A DNA stretch of 64,000 nt. It comes from Trifolium pratense. Lineage: Eukaryota > Streptophyta > Magnoliopsida > Fabales > Fabaceae. The notes under the pieces are model-generated. The model was not told the DNA's origin. It did no database searches and worked only from the letters and a program-made list of their open reading frames with translations. Made by a program: the position numbers and the translations under genes. The stretch lies in the NCBI RefSeq assembly GCF_020283565.1, contig NC_060060.1, positions 73,908,353 to 73,972,352 on the forward strand, given 5' to 3'. Each line of letters begins with the position of its first letter. Within the stretch, counting starts at the first letter, position 1. Below, in pieces: positions 32,392 to 43,127 of the stretch.

Positions 32392-34437
32392 TAGGGGTGG
32401 ACAACGGGCCGGTTTGGGTCGGTATGGGCCGAAAACCTCAAACCGGCCCAATCCACGGGTCATATCTACTGGCCCATATCGAACTGATTTTAGGGTTCGG
32501 GTAAAACGGGTTCGGGTCCAGCGGATAACGGGTCAAACGGGTGGTTTATTACGGGTTGAACCATTTGTGACCCAAATAATTTTTTTTAATGGGCCACATT
32601 CAATTTTAAATTAGGTTGTTTTGTCTCGTTTATTATGTAAATTGGGCCTTATTTTAATTTTTGATCTTTTTGTCTCATTTTTAGGATAATTTTAGATGGT
32701 TTTGTTTTTGCATGTCATTCTTTCTCATTTTTGTTGTATCATTTTAATTCTGGTCCAATTAAATTAACAAACTATATAAAATACATTCAATAACATTATA
32801 TATTCAAACAAAACACTATTAAAAAAATATTACAACACTTAAAATCCATAAACACTTGAAGGAATTATTTCAATGCCAACATGACTTGTCAATTTCACTC
32901 TAAACTTTTTTTTTTCTTCATTCAAACCTCCAATCCTTAGAGTTTCCTGGAGAAAAGAAAAGGTTAAATTAAAACATAAATTCATGTATTATATTACAAT
33001 TAATTCACTAAAAAGGTTATTAATATTACCTAGTTATTCTAAGAATAGAACTACCACTGTGTTTGTTTAGGTAGATTTACAAAAGAGAGAATTAAGAAAG
33101 AGAGAGATAACAAAGAAATTAATTATTTCTATAGTTTGGAAGAGGTGAGAAATAAGGAAAGAGAGAAATATAATGGTCAGTAACTGCCAAAAATAAATCT
33201 CTCCATATTAGGAGAGATTTGTGTGACAAGTAGTGAAATAAATAATTTTACAACAATACCCTCATTCAACTAGTTTATTTTCTTGTAAAAAAGGGTAAAT
33301 TTGTTATTTTCTCATTTTTATTAATTTCTCTCTTCTCACTTTTCTATTCATCCAAACCATATAAAATTTTTATCCAATTTCTCTTCTATCTCTCTTCTCT
33401 CTTATTTCTCTCTTCACTATTTCTCTCTTCCCTATCTCTTTCGCATCCAAACATAGTGTACAAGTCAGTACAAAAACAAAATAACATATCTATTTTTTTT
33501 AGTAGGTTGTTAAATCACATATCTGGAAAAAATGAAAACAGAGGTTAAAGATCCTCAAACCCAAACTAAAAAATTAACAAAATAATTAGTCAAATAGTAA
33601 CATGAAAAATCCAAAATTGAGAAATAGAAACTGAAATAACAAACCCTAACTTGAGCACCAAAAAACATGGAGATGTTGCTGCTTAATGATTAAAATACAA
33701 CAAATAAAATAAAAACAAAAAAACTATAAGAGTTTAAAATAAATATATCACTACCTATCTCAATATACAACTTCACAGATCTATGGATCCAACAAGGACA
33801 TATTGTAAGATCTGAAAAAATTTATATACCATATAGATCTGAAGAGAAATTTGTCGATCTAAAGATTATATTATTTACCATGTAGCCTCTTTGTTCCTCA
33901 ACCATGAGCAGTTTTATATCTTACTTCTTGTGTAGGGATGATAGAAAAACAAAAAGAAGACTGTTAAGATTTGTGAAAACATAAAAACAACAAAATCCAG
34001 TAAATCAAACAAAGAAAAATTGATGAGAAGGATGGTAGATAATTTGAGTTTGACGGCAGTGGATGGATGGGACGGTTGAGAAAGAGTTGAGAAAACGGAG
34101 GAGAAGGAGGAGTGCACGGCGGCGGCTAGGGTTTGGCAATAGAAAAGAGAGAGTGAGAGAGGAAACAAAAGGAATTGGAAAATATTAAGCGTAAAAAAGT
34201 AAGGACTAAAAAGGATGTCATCATATTAGTAATAAAAAATAAAAATAAAATAGTAAACACGGTTCGGTTCGGGTATCCGTGGTTTCATTTTATTGAACCG
34301 GACCCGACCGTGTAAACTCACTAGAAACCGCAAAACAGACCCGTAAACCCGTTAAACCGTCCAGATCCAACCCAATTCGTTTTTTTATTTTCGGTTAGTG
34401 CGGGCTGGGCTGGTTTAAAGGGCCTTGTCCACCCCTA
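32392..34437. mobile_element. hAT-like non-autonomous DNA transposon
   Basis: A 2,046-bp element is flanked by a perfect 8-bp duplication TGTGGGTG (32384-32391 and 34438-34445). Its ends are TAGGGGTGGACAA and TTGTCCACCCCTA, inverted repeats of the style found in plant hAT elements. Both subterminal regions are packed with ACGGGT/CGGTTCGGG-type motifs, the kind of clustered subterminal repeats hAT transposases bind. No transposase (dimerisation domain or DUF659) is encoded. Open frames inside (e.g. on the minus strand at 33914-34168) are unrecognisable. It carries a nested MITE at 33055-33458. Confidence 0.9.
33055..33458. mobile_element. Nested palindromic MITE, CACTA-ended
   Basis: About 404 bp inside the hAT-like element. 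The left end CACTGTGTTTG and the right end, reverse-complemented (CACTATGTTTGG), are inverted repeats. The arms are long AGAGAGA- and TCTCTCT-rich complements, and a TAC triplet flanks both sides. CACT ends with a 3-bp duplication suggest CACTA-type origin. That superfamily call is tentative. Confidence 0.6.
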
Positions 34438-34788
34438 TGTGGGTGTGATAATAGTGAACAAAACAAACTGAATCCTCATCATCACACGTCATCACTAGCG
34501 ATTAAATTCAGTTAATCGGTTAATTAGTGGTAGGTACTAGTACTTGGGTGGAAGTGGAAGTGGGACACGGTGACGTCTGTCCAATACGCGTATTAAATTT
34601 AGTTTTTTACATATTTGACAAATTAAGTTTTGTAAAAAACAAAGTTTAGTTTTTTTCTTGAAAGGATAACTTGTTTTTTGTTGAACTCAATTCAACCATA
34701 TGTATGGTTAAAGCAGTTTTATTTCAACAATAAAAATTCAATTAATTAAAGCATTCGGTACAATTTTGTCGCATTGCTTATTTTTAAT

Positions 34789-35447
34789 TTATTTATTATC
34801 ATTAAACTCTGGAAATTCTAACCGACCGTTTATCACCCTAAAAGGTTTAGGGCCCCAATTACACAACAAGCTAAGGAGCCAAACTGGACAATGATCAGAT
34901 ATATCACGGTCTCCGATCCATTGCCCCTTAGCACCATTCTTCTTCAAGAAACCCTCCGATAACAAGAACCTGTCTAAACGGCTCATAGCTTTACCGTATG
35001 GGGTAAACCAAGAAAACTTCTTCCCCAGCACAGGTATATCAATAAGCTTCATGTCATCCACAAACTCTCTGAAAAAGTTAACCTCACTCCTTCTTGTGGC
35101 AACACTACTTCCTTTTCTTTCAGATAAATGAAGAATAGCGTTAAAATCACCACAAATACACCATTCACTATTATCCCCTCTTATGAGATTCAATAAGTCT
35201 TCCCATAATTTTCTTTTGCCCGCTAAATTACAAGGAGAATACACATTAACAATGTTCACCCTCATACTCTCCCAATCAACACAAAGCTGTAACCATAAAA
35301 AATATTTAGCAATTTGAATAAGTCAGGGTTCCAGATTGTTAAAATACCTCCAGATGGTCCTACTGCCTCCTTTGCCACCCAATGAACATTACCCCCACAA
35401 ATTATGAATAATAGAATCATCAAAATGTGCTTTATTGTAACATACAT
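34789..35447 (-). mobile_element. LINE endonuclease fragment
   Basis: On the minus strand 34789-35265 encodes an apurinic-type endonuclease end of a plant LINE, with VNVYSP, the GDFNAIL motif, GSSVATRRSEV, SRLDRFLLS and SDHCPVWL. Upstream (35262-35447) the earlier part GPSGGILTIWN is in another frame, so the gene is broken. RT is absent on both sides. It is a dead fragment, separate from the LINE relic at 17364-18645. Confidence 0.85.
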
Positions 35448-36378
35448 AAATCAATCACACCTTTTATGAAAAACTGACTCAACCTCCCCCTTTAATTTAA
35501 TAAAAAAAATATTTTAGTTTAATAAAAAAATATTTTTAATTTTTATTGTCAAATCAAACGTCCTTTTAAACAAAAATATAAAAATATTAACTGCATATAT
35601 TTTAGTTTAATAAAAAATATTTTTAATTTTTATTGTCAAATCAAACGTCCTTTTAAACAAAAATATAAAAATCTAAAAGTTAAAATCTCACCCTATCATA
35701 GTTTTGTCTCGAATTTTACACCAAAAATATGCAACAATATTTTTTTTGAGATACAAAAGAACAAAGAACAAAAGAATATACTCCTATCATAATTTTGCCT
35801 CGAATTTTACACCAAATATACAACAATATATCCTCCTTGTTTAGATTTATTTCCGTTAGATTTAAATTTATGAAATCATAATTTTACGGCTGCTAAAAAG
35901 ATACGGCAATAATATATAATATATGGGTTAGAATAAAATGACATCAAGGTTTGACAGTTGACACCAAATCTCATCCACTCATTTTATTTACTCCAAAGTT
36001 TTAAAGTTATTACCAAAATAAGTAATGTAGACCAAATATTCTCTGTATTATTATAACTTAATTAAGAAAGGATCTTTATAATCATAAATGTATAATCAGA
36101 CATTCCCAATTTGCTTTTCCAATTTTCTATTCTTATTTTTTTTTTGGTAAGGATTTTTTTTTTTTCTTTCTATTCTTATGATTATGATGATTATGGCTAG
36201 CTGTTTTGTTAAATTTTGTCTTTCTCTCGTGCTGGTATTTTTTTTTTTTGTCAAACATAATTAAATAAATTGTAATAAAAAAACACCTATTTATTATCTA
36301 TACATATCTATAAAGAAGATACAAAAATTTTTGGTGTGAACTTTTCATAATATTAATAATATCTTTGATTATTTTTTT
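35448..36378. repeat. Intergenic with local duplications
   Basis: About 35511-35598 and 35599-35673 are tandem copies of an 88-bp AT-rich unit (TTTTAGTTTAATAAAAA...CAAATCAAACGTCC). Further right the phrase CCTATCATA(G/A)TTTTG(T/C)CTCGAATTTTACACCAAA occurs twice (near 35690 and 35786). No gene is visible. Confidence 0.65.
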
Positions 36379-36561
36379 GAGTTTAATTGATATGCACCGA
36401 CGGTGTAAATAGTTTTACACCATCGTCCAATAAATAACCATCATTTTGTCATGTCATATCAAGAAAGTGGGGTAAAGTGGGGTGATGTGGCGGAAAACAT
36501 GGTTGGTATTGGTTGACAGTGTAAAATTATTTTACACCGTCGGTGCATATCAATTAAATCC
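36379..36561. mobile_element. MITE with ACCGACGGTGT palindromic ends
   Basis: A 183-bp element. Left end TTTAATTGATATGCACCGAC; right end is its inverted copy (GTCGGTGCATATCAATTAAA). A 9-bp duplication TATTTTTTT flanks it (36370-36378, 36562-36570), so Mutator-like movement is likely. A related unoccupied site is near 37040. Confidence 0.8.
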
Positions 36562-36570
36562 TATTTTTTT

Positions 36571-38292
36571 TAGCGGCAAAAATTATATATTAACAAACTC
36601 ACTATAATATAAGACATTTTTTTTTTCTTTGACATAAATTTACATACTAATAGACACAGACTGACGCATCCTGTCTAACCGCTAGTTCAGTATAAGAAAA
36701 ATAAAAAATATATAATTTTTTTTCAATAAGAAAAAAAGAAAAAAAAAAAAAATGATTTGCTAGAACAAGTAAACAAATCATGGTATGATTTCAACTGAAT
36801 TCTCGATTTTTAATTGTATAACAGGCATGATTTTTGTGTCAAAAAACTTAGGCATGATTTTTAATTTTTAATTATATAAATAAAAAAACATGATTTTGTC
36901 AAAATAATGATCGAATAAAAAAAGGGAAAATAAATAGGAAATTATATATGTTTGATTATGAATAATATAAAGATGATACATTATTTTTGGTGTGGACTTT
37001 TCATAATACAAATAACTAGTCCTAACATAAGACACATCTTATTTTTTTTAGTAGTAATAATTTTTTATTAATTAACAAACTCACCATAACGTAAGACATA
37101 CTATTTTTGTTGACATAAATTAGACAATGACCCGCTAGTTTATGATAATAAAGATTCTTTTTAACTAGGTGATATAGAGAGTGCATTTGATTTGATGTAC
37201 ATTAATGACAATATAAAGATCCTTTTTTGGACTGTTTTGGTGCATTCCTAATATGACCAATGAGAATGCAGTGTTGACTTACTTTGAATTATATGATATA
37301 AACCACTTATATAGTACTTACCATGTACCTTTATATCTATTAATATTTCAATTAAGTCCCTATCATATTCTAAGTTACAAAATTACCCTAATGTTTAAAT
37401 TGTTTTTAATTTTAATTGTGATGGTAAATCAATTAAAATTTAATTAAAACTAAAATTGAAAAAAAAAAAACAAAGTCGCATAAAATTGAAACCTTTGTTC
37501 ATCGTGCATTCATCACCTGCTTCATCAAAGTCTAAAATTGAAACAAACAACAAAATCATAAAATCAAAATTTCTGTTCATCACCAACAAAAGCCACAACA
37601 ACAACATCATCGTAATGCTTTCAAAAAGCATTACATTAGTTTGAGAGTCATAAGTAAAGGAATCCTCGCGTTAAGAAGAAACTGAAGTGTGATAAAATTG
37701 ACGGTGCTACAAGACCAATTGAATTGATTTGTCTTCTAGCAATGGAAAAGAAAAGGGAATTGGATGCTAGCACTATATTATTTGATTGTTAGTGATAAGT
37801 GATAACGTGTTGAATGAAAATTGTCTGAGGCTAATGAAACTCAAAAGTAAACAAACATGCAAGGAATTGCTACGTGATTCAATTCGGTAGAACATTGGTT
37901 CGTGGATCGTGGAAAGCGCCGTTCATACTAGGAACAACCCTAGCGCCGTTCTGGTTATTTTTCTATTTTTGTTTTTTGTTTGTAATTTGTAAATGAATAT
38001 TTACTAGATGAGGTACTCATATGCAATAAATAAAAGTTTGTTAATAAAAAAGACTCACCATAGACTTGCGCTGATGTGGGAATTAAAATGAATTTTATTG
38101 GTTAAAAAAAAGGACTGCATCGAAACCGTCCAAAAAGGGAATGTACCATAGAATCTCCCTAAAAAAAACTGTCATATATAAGACTTATACATATCCACTG
38201 AAACGGGGCTTATAAAAAAAATAAAAATCCAGCGAAACAGGAAATATTTTCTTTTGATGAATGAAACAGGAAATATTTTGTGTTAATAGTAA
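36571..38292. other. Repeat-rich intergenic region
   Basis: About 36960-37125 is a diverged direct copy of 36310-36660 minus the MITE (shared phrases TTTTTGGTGTG(A/G)ACTTTTCATAATA and AACAAACTCAC(T/C)ATAA). The rest is AT-rich with short frames only. I see no gene. Confidence 0.5.
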
Positions 38293-39173
38293 CTAGTTAA
38301 AAGACCCGTGCATTCGCACGGGTCTATCGACTTTTATCCGATATTTAAAAATTTGTTATATAATATTGTTAAAATATAAGTGAAACTATTGTGTTATTTC
38401 TTGTAAACTTATTAAATGAATAAATTATCAATGACAAATATATATTCAATTTTTGATGTATCAGTGACAAATAATTGTCCCGTGTATATTCTTTATTAAA
38501 AATTTTAGAAATTTGATTAGGAATATATATTTAGTATAATTTAGTAAATTTTACAGTAATTAACTTTATTATATTTTTTTATAATAACTTTTTAATATTA
38601 TTATTATTCAGGGCAATTAAGTAATTTGCTAAATTTTAAGCTAAAAAAAGTGAGTCAGTGCACCAAAAAAGAAAAGTAAGCAAATTCCGGTCAAACTGGG
38701 GTAATTTTAATTGAGATTAGCTAGCAACTGTGTTGGTAGTTAATATTTGGTAGCAAATCCTATATTTTCTTGTAGTTTTTTTTTTTTTTTTTATGAAAAA
38801 TATTGTTTAGTTCATATCTATAATATGTTTTACTTCTATTTTTAAGCATGTTATCTTTTTAGTGTATTTATCTTATATTATTATTATTATATTTATTTTT
38901 TTAGTGAAATTTTTATGCATATAGATTGTTCTGGTTTGTTCCTATCTCAACTCTGTTTTGTTTCTATTTTTTAGCATATCGTTTTTTTTTTTGTATTTAT
39001 CTTATATTATTTATATATTTTTTTGTATTTATCTTATATTCTTTTTATGTTTTTTTTTTTGAATTTATTTAGTGAAATTACAATGAAGGGTATAAAACTT
39101 GCAACGTGGTTAAAAGCAATAGGGATAATTTAGGAACTTTGATGGTAATCGATTTTAATATATTAGTAATAGA
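38293..39173 (-). mobile_element. Helitron-like element (non-autonomous)
   Basis: Read on the minus strand, the element starts TCTATTACTAATATATTAAA after an A (complement of 39174). It ends with a hairpin ACCCGTGCGAATGCACGGGT, then CTTTTAACTAG followed by T. That is the Helitron signature: 5' TC, 3' hairpin about ten bases before CTRR, insertion between A and T, no target duplication. It is 881 bp with no Rep/helicase frame. Confidence 0.7.
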
Positions 39174-39576
39174 TAATATAAAAACCTGTGAATGAACTTT
39201 CCATTTTTTCTGTTGATTTTCCATTTTTTTTTAATTTCTCCTTCCCTTCCCTCGTTATTTATTGGCCCGACTATGCACTGTGAATGAACATAAAAAACAC
39301 AATAAATAAGTCACTCAAACATTTTGTCTGTTCTAGTACAGATTTTTTCTTTCTACGAAAGAATTGATTTTTACCACGCACACTATATTTATTTCCCTTT
39401 TAGATTTTGTATTATAAATAGTTATTGGGTTTGGATTAACCGTTATATAGTGCAGATTTTGCAAACAAAAGGTAGAATCTTTTGGAGATTTTTGGAGTAG
39501 CTTTTTCTACTTGGTAATTTGGAAATAGGTTTTGCTAGATCCATTGGAAGGAAAAGTGTAGCTTTTTTCCAAAAAT
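39174..39576. promoter_or_regulatory. Upstream region of short F-box gene, TATA box
   Basis: AT-rich spacer. TATAAATA at 39413-39420 lies about 157 bp before the start codon at 39577 and is a plausible TATA box. Nothing else stands out. Confidence 0.45.
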
Positions 39577-40341
39577 ATGGAAGATTTTAATAGTGCTCAT
39601 ATATCTTCTCTTGAAACTCTTCCTCATGATATTCTGGTAATTATTATTATCATGTAAATTAATTTAATCAATTTTTATTTTATTTTTTTTGAAGTTTTAT
39701 TTGTGTGTTTTAATTATATATGTATATGTATATTCTGAATTTCAGTTACGTGTTTTGTGTGGTGTTGAGCATGATGATTTGGAGCAGCTTTTTTATGTGT
39801 CCAGAACAATTAGAAAAGCGGTACGTATAGTATTACTATTTAATTAATTTGTAGCATTGAGTTTGGTTTTTTTTTTGTTAGATAGTCTAGTAACTATAAA
39901 TTTTACTCTTAAGGTGAATAAGTGATATGTTCGGGGTTCGAACCCGGTCAACGCATATAATATGCGATGTCCCTTACCAACTGAGTTAAGTTCATGAGGG
40001 TTGATTTTTGTATTTTAATTTAATGATTTATCGATTATGATTATTATTCTTTCTTTTTTGTTTTGGTGAAATGATTATTATTCTTTCTAGTGGGTAATTA
40101 TTTGGTAATTATTGGATTTTATCTATCATCGCAGACACTAATTGTGGAGGAATTACATTTTAATTTTAGCACACCAAAAAATTATCACATTAAAGTTAAA
40201 AGTCCAAAAGCACCATTCATCGGAAAACAACCAAGAGAGGAGTCAAAGTTCAATTTGGAGGACTTCACCAAAAAAAGAAAAAAGATCAATATGAAGAAAC
40301 TAAATGATATCTCGACGATATTGTTTTGTACCGCAAGTTGA
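39577..40341 (+). CDS. Short F-box protein (FBS1-like)
   Basis: Three exons (39577-39636, 39746-39820, 40135-40341) with GT-AG borders give 113 residues. The first two encode a compact F-box-like core (SSLETLPHDILLRVLCGVEH, then DDLEQLFYVSRTIRKA). This matches the style of the stress-induced F-box family of Arabidopsis At1g61340 (FBS1). The third exon encodes a Lys-rich tail (TPKNYHIKVKSPKAPFIGKQ...) with no recognised domain. Known relatives are longer and have an extra N-terminal region, so this may be a shortened paralogue. It would join SCF ubiquitin ligases via SKP1. Intron 2 contains a tRNA-like SINE head in reverse. Confidence 0.65.
39918..40002 (-). repeat. tRNA-derived SINE-like head in intron
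   Basis: The minus strand carries an A-box-like AACTCAGTTGGTAAGGGAC and a B-box-like GGGTTCGAACCCCGA with tRNA-like spacing. The acceptor stem does not pair, so it is not a tRNA gene. It lies in intron 2 of the short F-box gene. Confidence 0.6.
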
Positions 40342-41448
40342 ATAGACCACGAAGATTATGAATAGATATTCTAGTTAAGAATTGATTTAGTTGAAAATTA
40401 GAGAGTATGAATTAGTATTAACTTGTTATCCAAGGATGATGTTGCCATATTATTTCACACCGTATATATTCACTAGCAAGTTTCTTCAACAAATTTATTG
40501 AGTATTATTGATTAGTTTAGCTTATTTGCAATCTTTTTCCATATACTTAATAGATAGAAATAAACAAAAGAAAGATTATGAGAATTTTGTTTGGAGTACA
40601 CCCAATAATAATGGATGAATCTTGTTTTATCTTGTCTTGTAATAAAAAGTATGAATGACAATGGGGTGGGACATTGGTGGAGAGATGCAAATTACTTTTC
40701 ATATCAGCTGTCAATTAGCATTAATAAGCAAATTATAGAATCATATTATTACTATAGAATCACAGCATTATTATAGTTTTAAATGAATTTCTATATTTAT
40801 ACATCTATATCTATATATGATGGAGGTGAGTCACTTATGAGTTATGACCGATACAACAAGTAGACCTAGCTAGCTCTGTCCTTTATTTCTTTTTTGAAGG
40901 ACTACTCGTAATAATAATGTGATAAGGATTAACCATATTTGAACATAAACACGTGCACAACACCTTTTAAGATAAGAATCAAAAGCTCAAATTGCCTTAG
41001 TTAAATTTTGATTAAACCGTAAATAATCACCGTACGTACAATTTGTAGTTGTAAAGAATAATAATAATAGTAGACACGAGAGAGATGAGTATAGTATAGA
41101 GACAAGTGCGTGTGCACGTGCAGACATGTGTTTTAATATGTGGAAGCCCGCATTTGAAATATTATGCACACGTGCCCACATGCTTCTGTGAACTGAACTC
41201 ACTCAAAGAGTAAATAAAATTCTTGTAAGTGAATGTGATCGCATGTGGATTCATAAAATCCCAGTCAACTACACTGTGCCCCAAATTTATTTTACACTCT
41301 TCATTGTAATTGTTCTGCCAAATCCCTTTTTTTTAAATTTTCCTTTATATCTATTTGCATGTATAGTAATAGAATTATAGAATCTCTCTTTTTTTCCCTC
41401 TCTCCCACACAGAGATGGTGGTGGTAGTGTTGATATTTACATTAGAAA

Positions 41449-41531
<83 letters not shown>

Positions 41532-42387
41532 GAGTGACTGACATAGTAAAAAACAAGGGGTACATTTTGCTTCTGCAATCTAAATACTGTAAATGTTACT
41601 CCCTAGCTATAAAAGAGTCCTATGAGTTATTATTTAATCGTCAGTCACACATGATGGGCACAAAAAAGGAAAAGGAGGTCACTAATTTGTGTTATTTATG
41701 TCCATTTCATTTCCACATTTGATCACAAGTCAGATTCATTTATGTATGGTATACTAAATAAAATCTCAATTTAATTTTAAAGGACCACTTTCGGGTCCAA
41801 TCTAACTAATATGGATTGCTCTAATTAACTATACAAAAAATCATATCTTGATCTAACTCAAATAAATAGTAGTAGTAATGAACAACATAAATAGTACAGT
41901 AGTTAGTAAAGTAGTATCGGTGAAGGGGATAGGGGTGGTGTGGTGTGGTGACCATACATACATACAGTGCATCGCTGTCTATAGCAGCATGTGATGTCAA
42001 GGACTTAGCTTGTGTGTTTATGTTATGCTTATAATGTGAAGAAGAGGAGAGTGAGGACAAAACTAGTTTAGTTTAGGATTTGAGTTCGATTCTCTTGATT
42101 TTCTCCACCACCACCTATCCACTATTCTTTCAATTTTTATCCAACTCCTTCTCATCACCCCAAACCAAAACTAAACTAGAAAAGTGACACATTGCCACAT
42201 ACACTTTTTATAATAAATAATAGGATATGGTCATGTGAGAGCTTGATATATACAAGTTAATTAATTACTATAATTTATAATAATTATATAGTATAGTTAG
42301 TTTAACTCTTTTTTACCGCAACTCTTTCATTTCAACATAAATTGAAGCTATCTAGTCCAAGATAGTGAAACACACAGACAGGATCAT
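40342..42387. other. Intergenic with (AT)n microsatellite
   Basis: No gene is visible. A long (AT)n tract lies at about 41455-41526. The region just before 42388 is the promoter side of the SOFL gene. Open frames on the minus strand near 41821-42060 are unrecognisable. Confidence 0.5.
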
Positions 42388-43127
42388 ATGGATGCAGTGG
42401 GTTCAGAATGCAGTAGTGGGTGTGAGTCTGGTTGGACTCTATACCTGGATCACTCTTTCAATGCCTCACAATCACATACACCTTCATTTGGATGTTATGA
42501 GGAAACTACTAAACACAAAAAGCTCCAAAATGAGGACTCTGATGAAGAGGATTTGTCAATGATTTCTGATGCTTCTTCTGGTCCTCCACACAGCGACTCT
42601 TACTTCAATGCACAACACTACTCTGCATCCAAGCCAGAAAAACTGGCAAAGAGAAGTAAAAAGAGACAGAGAGTTCAAGAAAATATTCAGCTGCAGCACC
42701 TTGATGACACTGCTAGCTCTCCTCTCTTTCAGAACAACAGTGTTACTCCGACAACCCAACAAACAACTTCAACGACCGAGAGTATGGTAGATTATTCACA
42801 AGGTTTTTCTGCTACTTATTTTGAGGTATGTGTCGTGTTCTTTCTTTGTTTCCTTAAAAGTTACATTTCTACTTAATTGGTTAGAAGTTACTACTTACTT
42901 GTATATGTTATATTTAAAGTCATTTGTGCTCTTGCTTGCAGGAGCGATCCTCAATGCAAGACCAATTTGGTTTTTTACAACCATCTCTATCACAAAATGA
43001 AGAAGCTCATATCAACAAGTAAGCACTGCTTCTTCTTCTTCTGTACATTGAATAAAAGCTTGTGAGTAGTTAAATTATGATTCCAATTGTAATCATTCGT
43101 TTGCATTATGTGTTTAGCAAATGGTAA
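42388..43127 (+). CDS. SOFL: SOB-FIVE-LIKE (SOFL) protein
   Basis: Exons 42388-42825 and 42942-43018, plus probably a tiny third exon 43118-43127, give about 174 residues. Both conserved SOFL boxes are present: box A ECSSGCESGWTLYLDHS (residues 7-23) and box B EEDLSMISDASSGPPH (residues 53-68). A basic stretch KLAKRSKKRQR follows near residue 86. SOFL proteins are small plant-specific nuclear/cytoplasmic proteins that raise cytokinin levels when overexpressed in Arabidopsis. The second exon ends AACAAGTAAGC. If the GTAAGC donor is used the protein ends ..NNKW; if not, the same bases make a stop (..NK). The two products differ only in the last residues. Confidence 0.88.

Noticed and set aside
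33914..34168. Possible protein of 84 residues in the hAT-like element
   Set aside because: Hydrophobic, low complexity, no transposase motif, and it overlaps AT-rich filler. Treated as a chance frame.
39918..40002. Functional tRNA gene on the minus strand
   Set aside because: Only the A-box and B-box regions resemble a tRNA. Acceptor and anticodon stems do not pair, so a SINE head is more likely.
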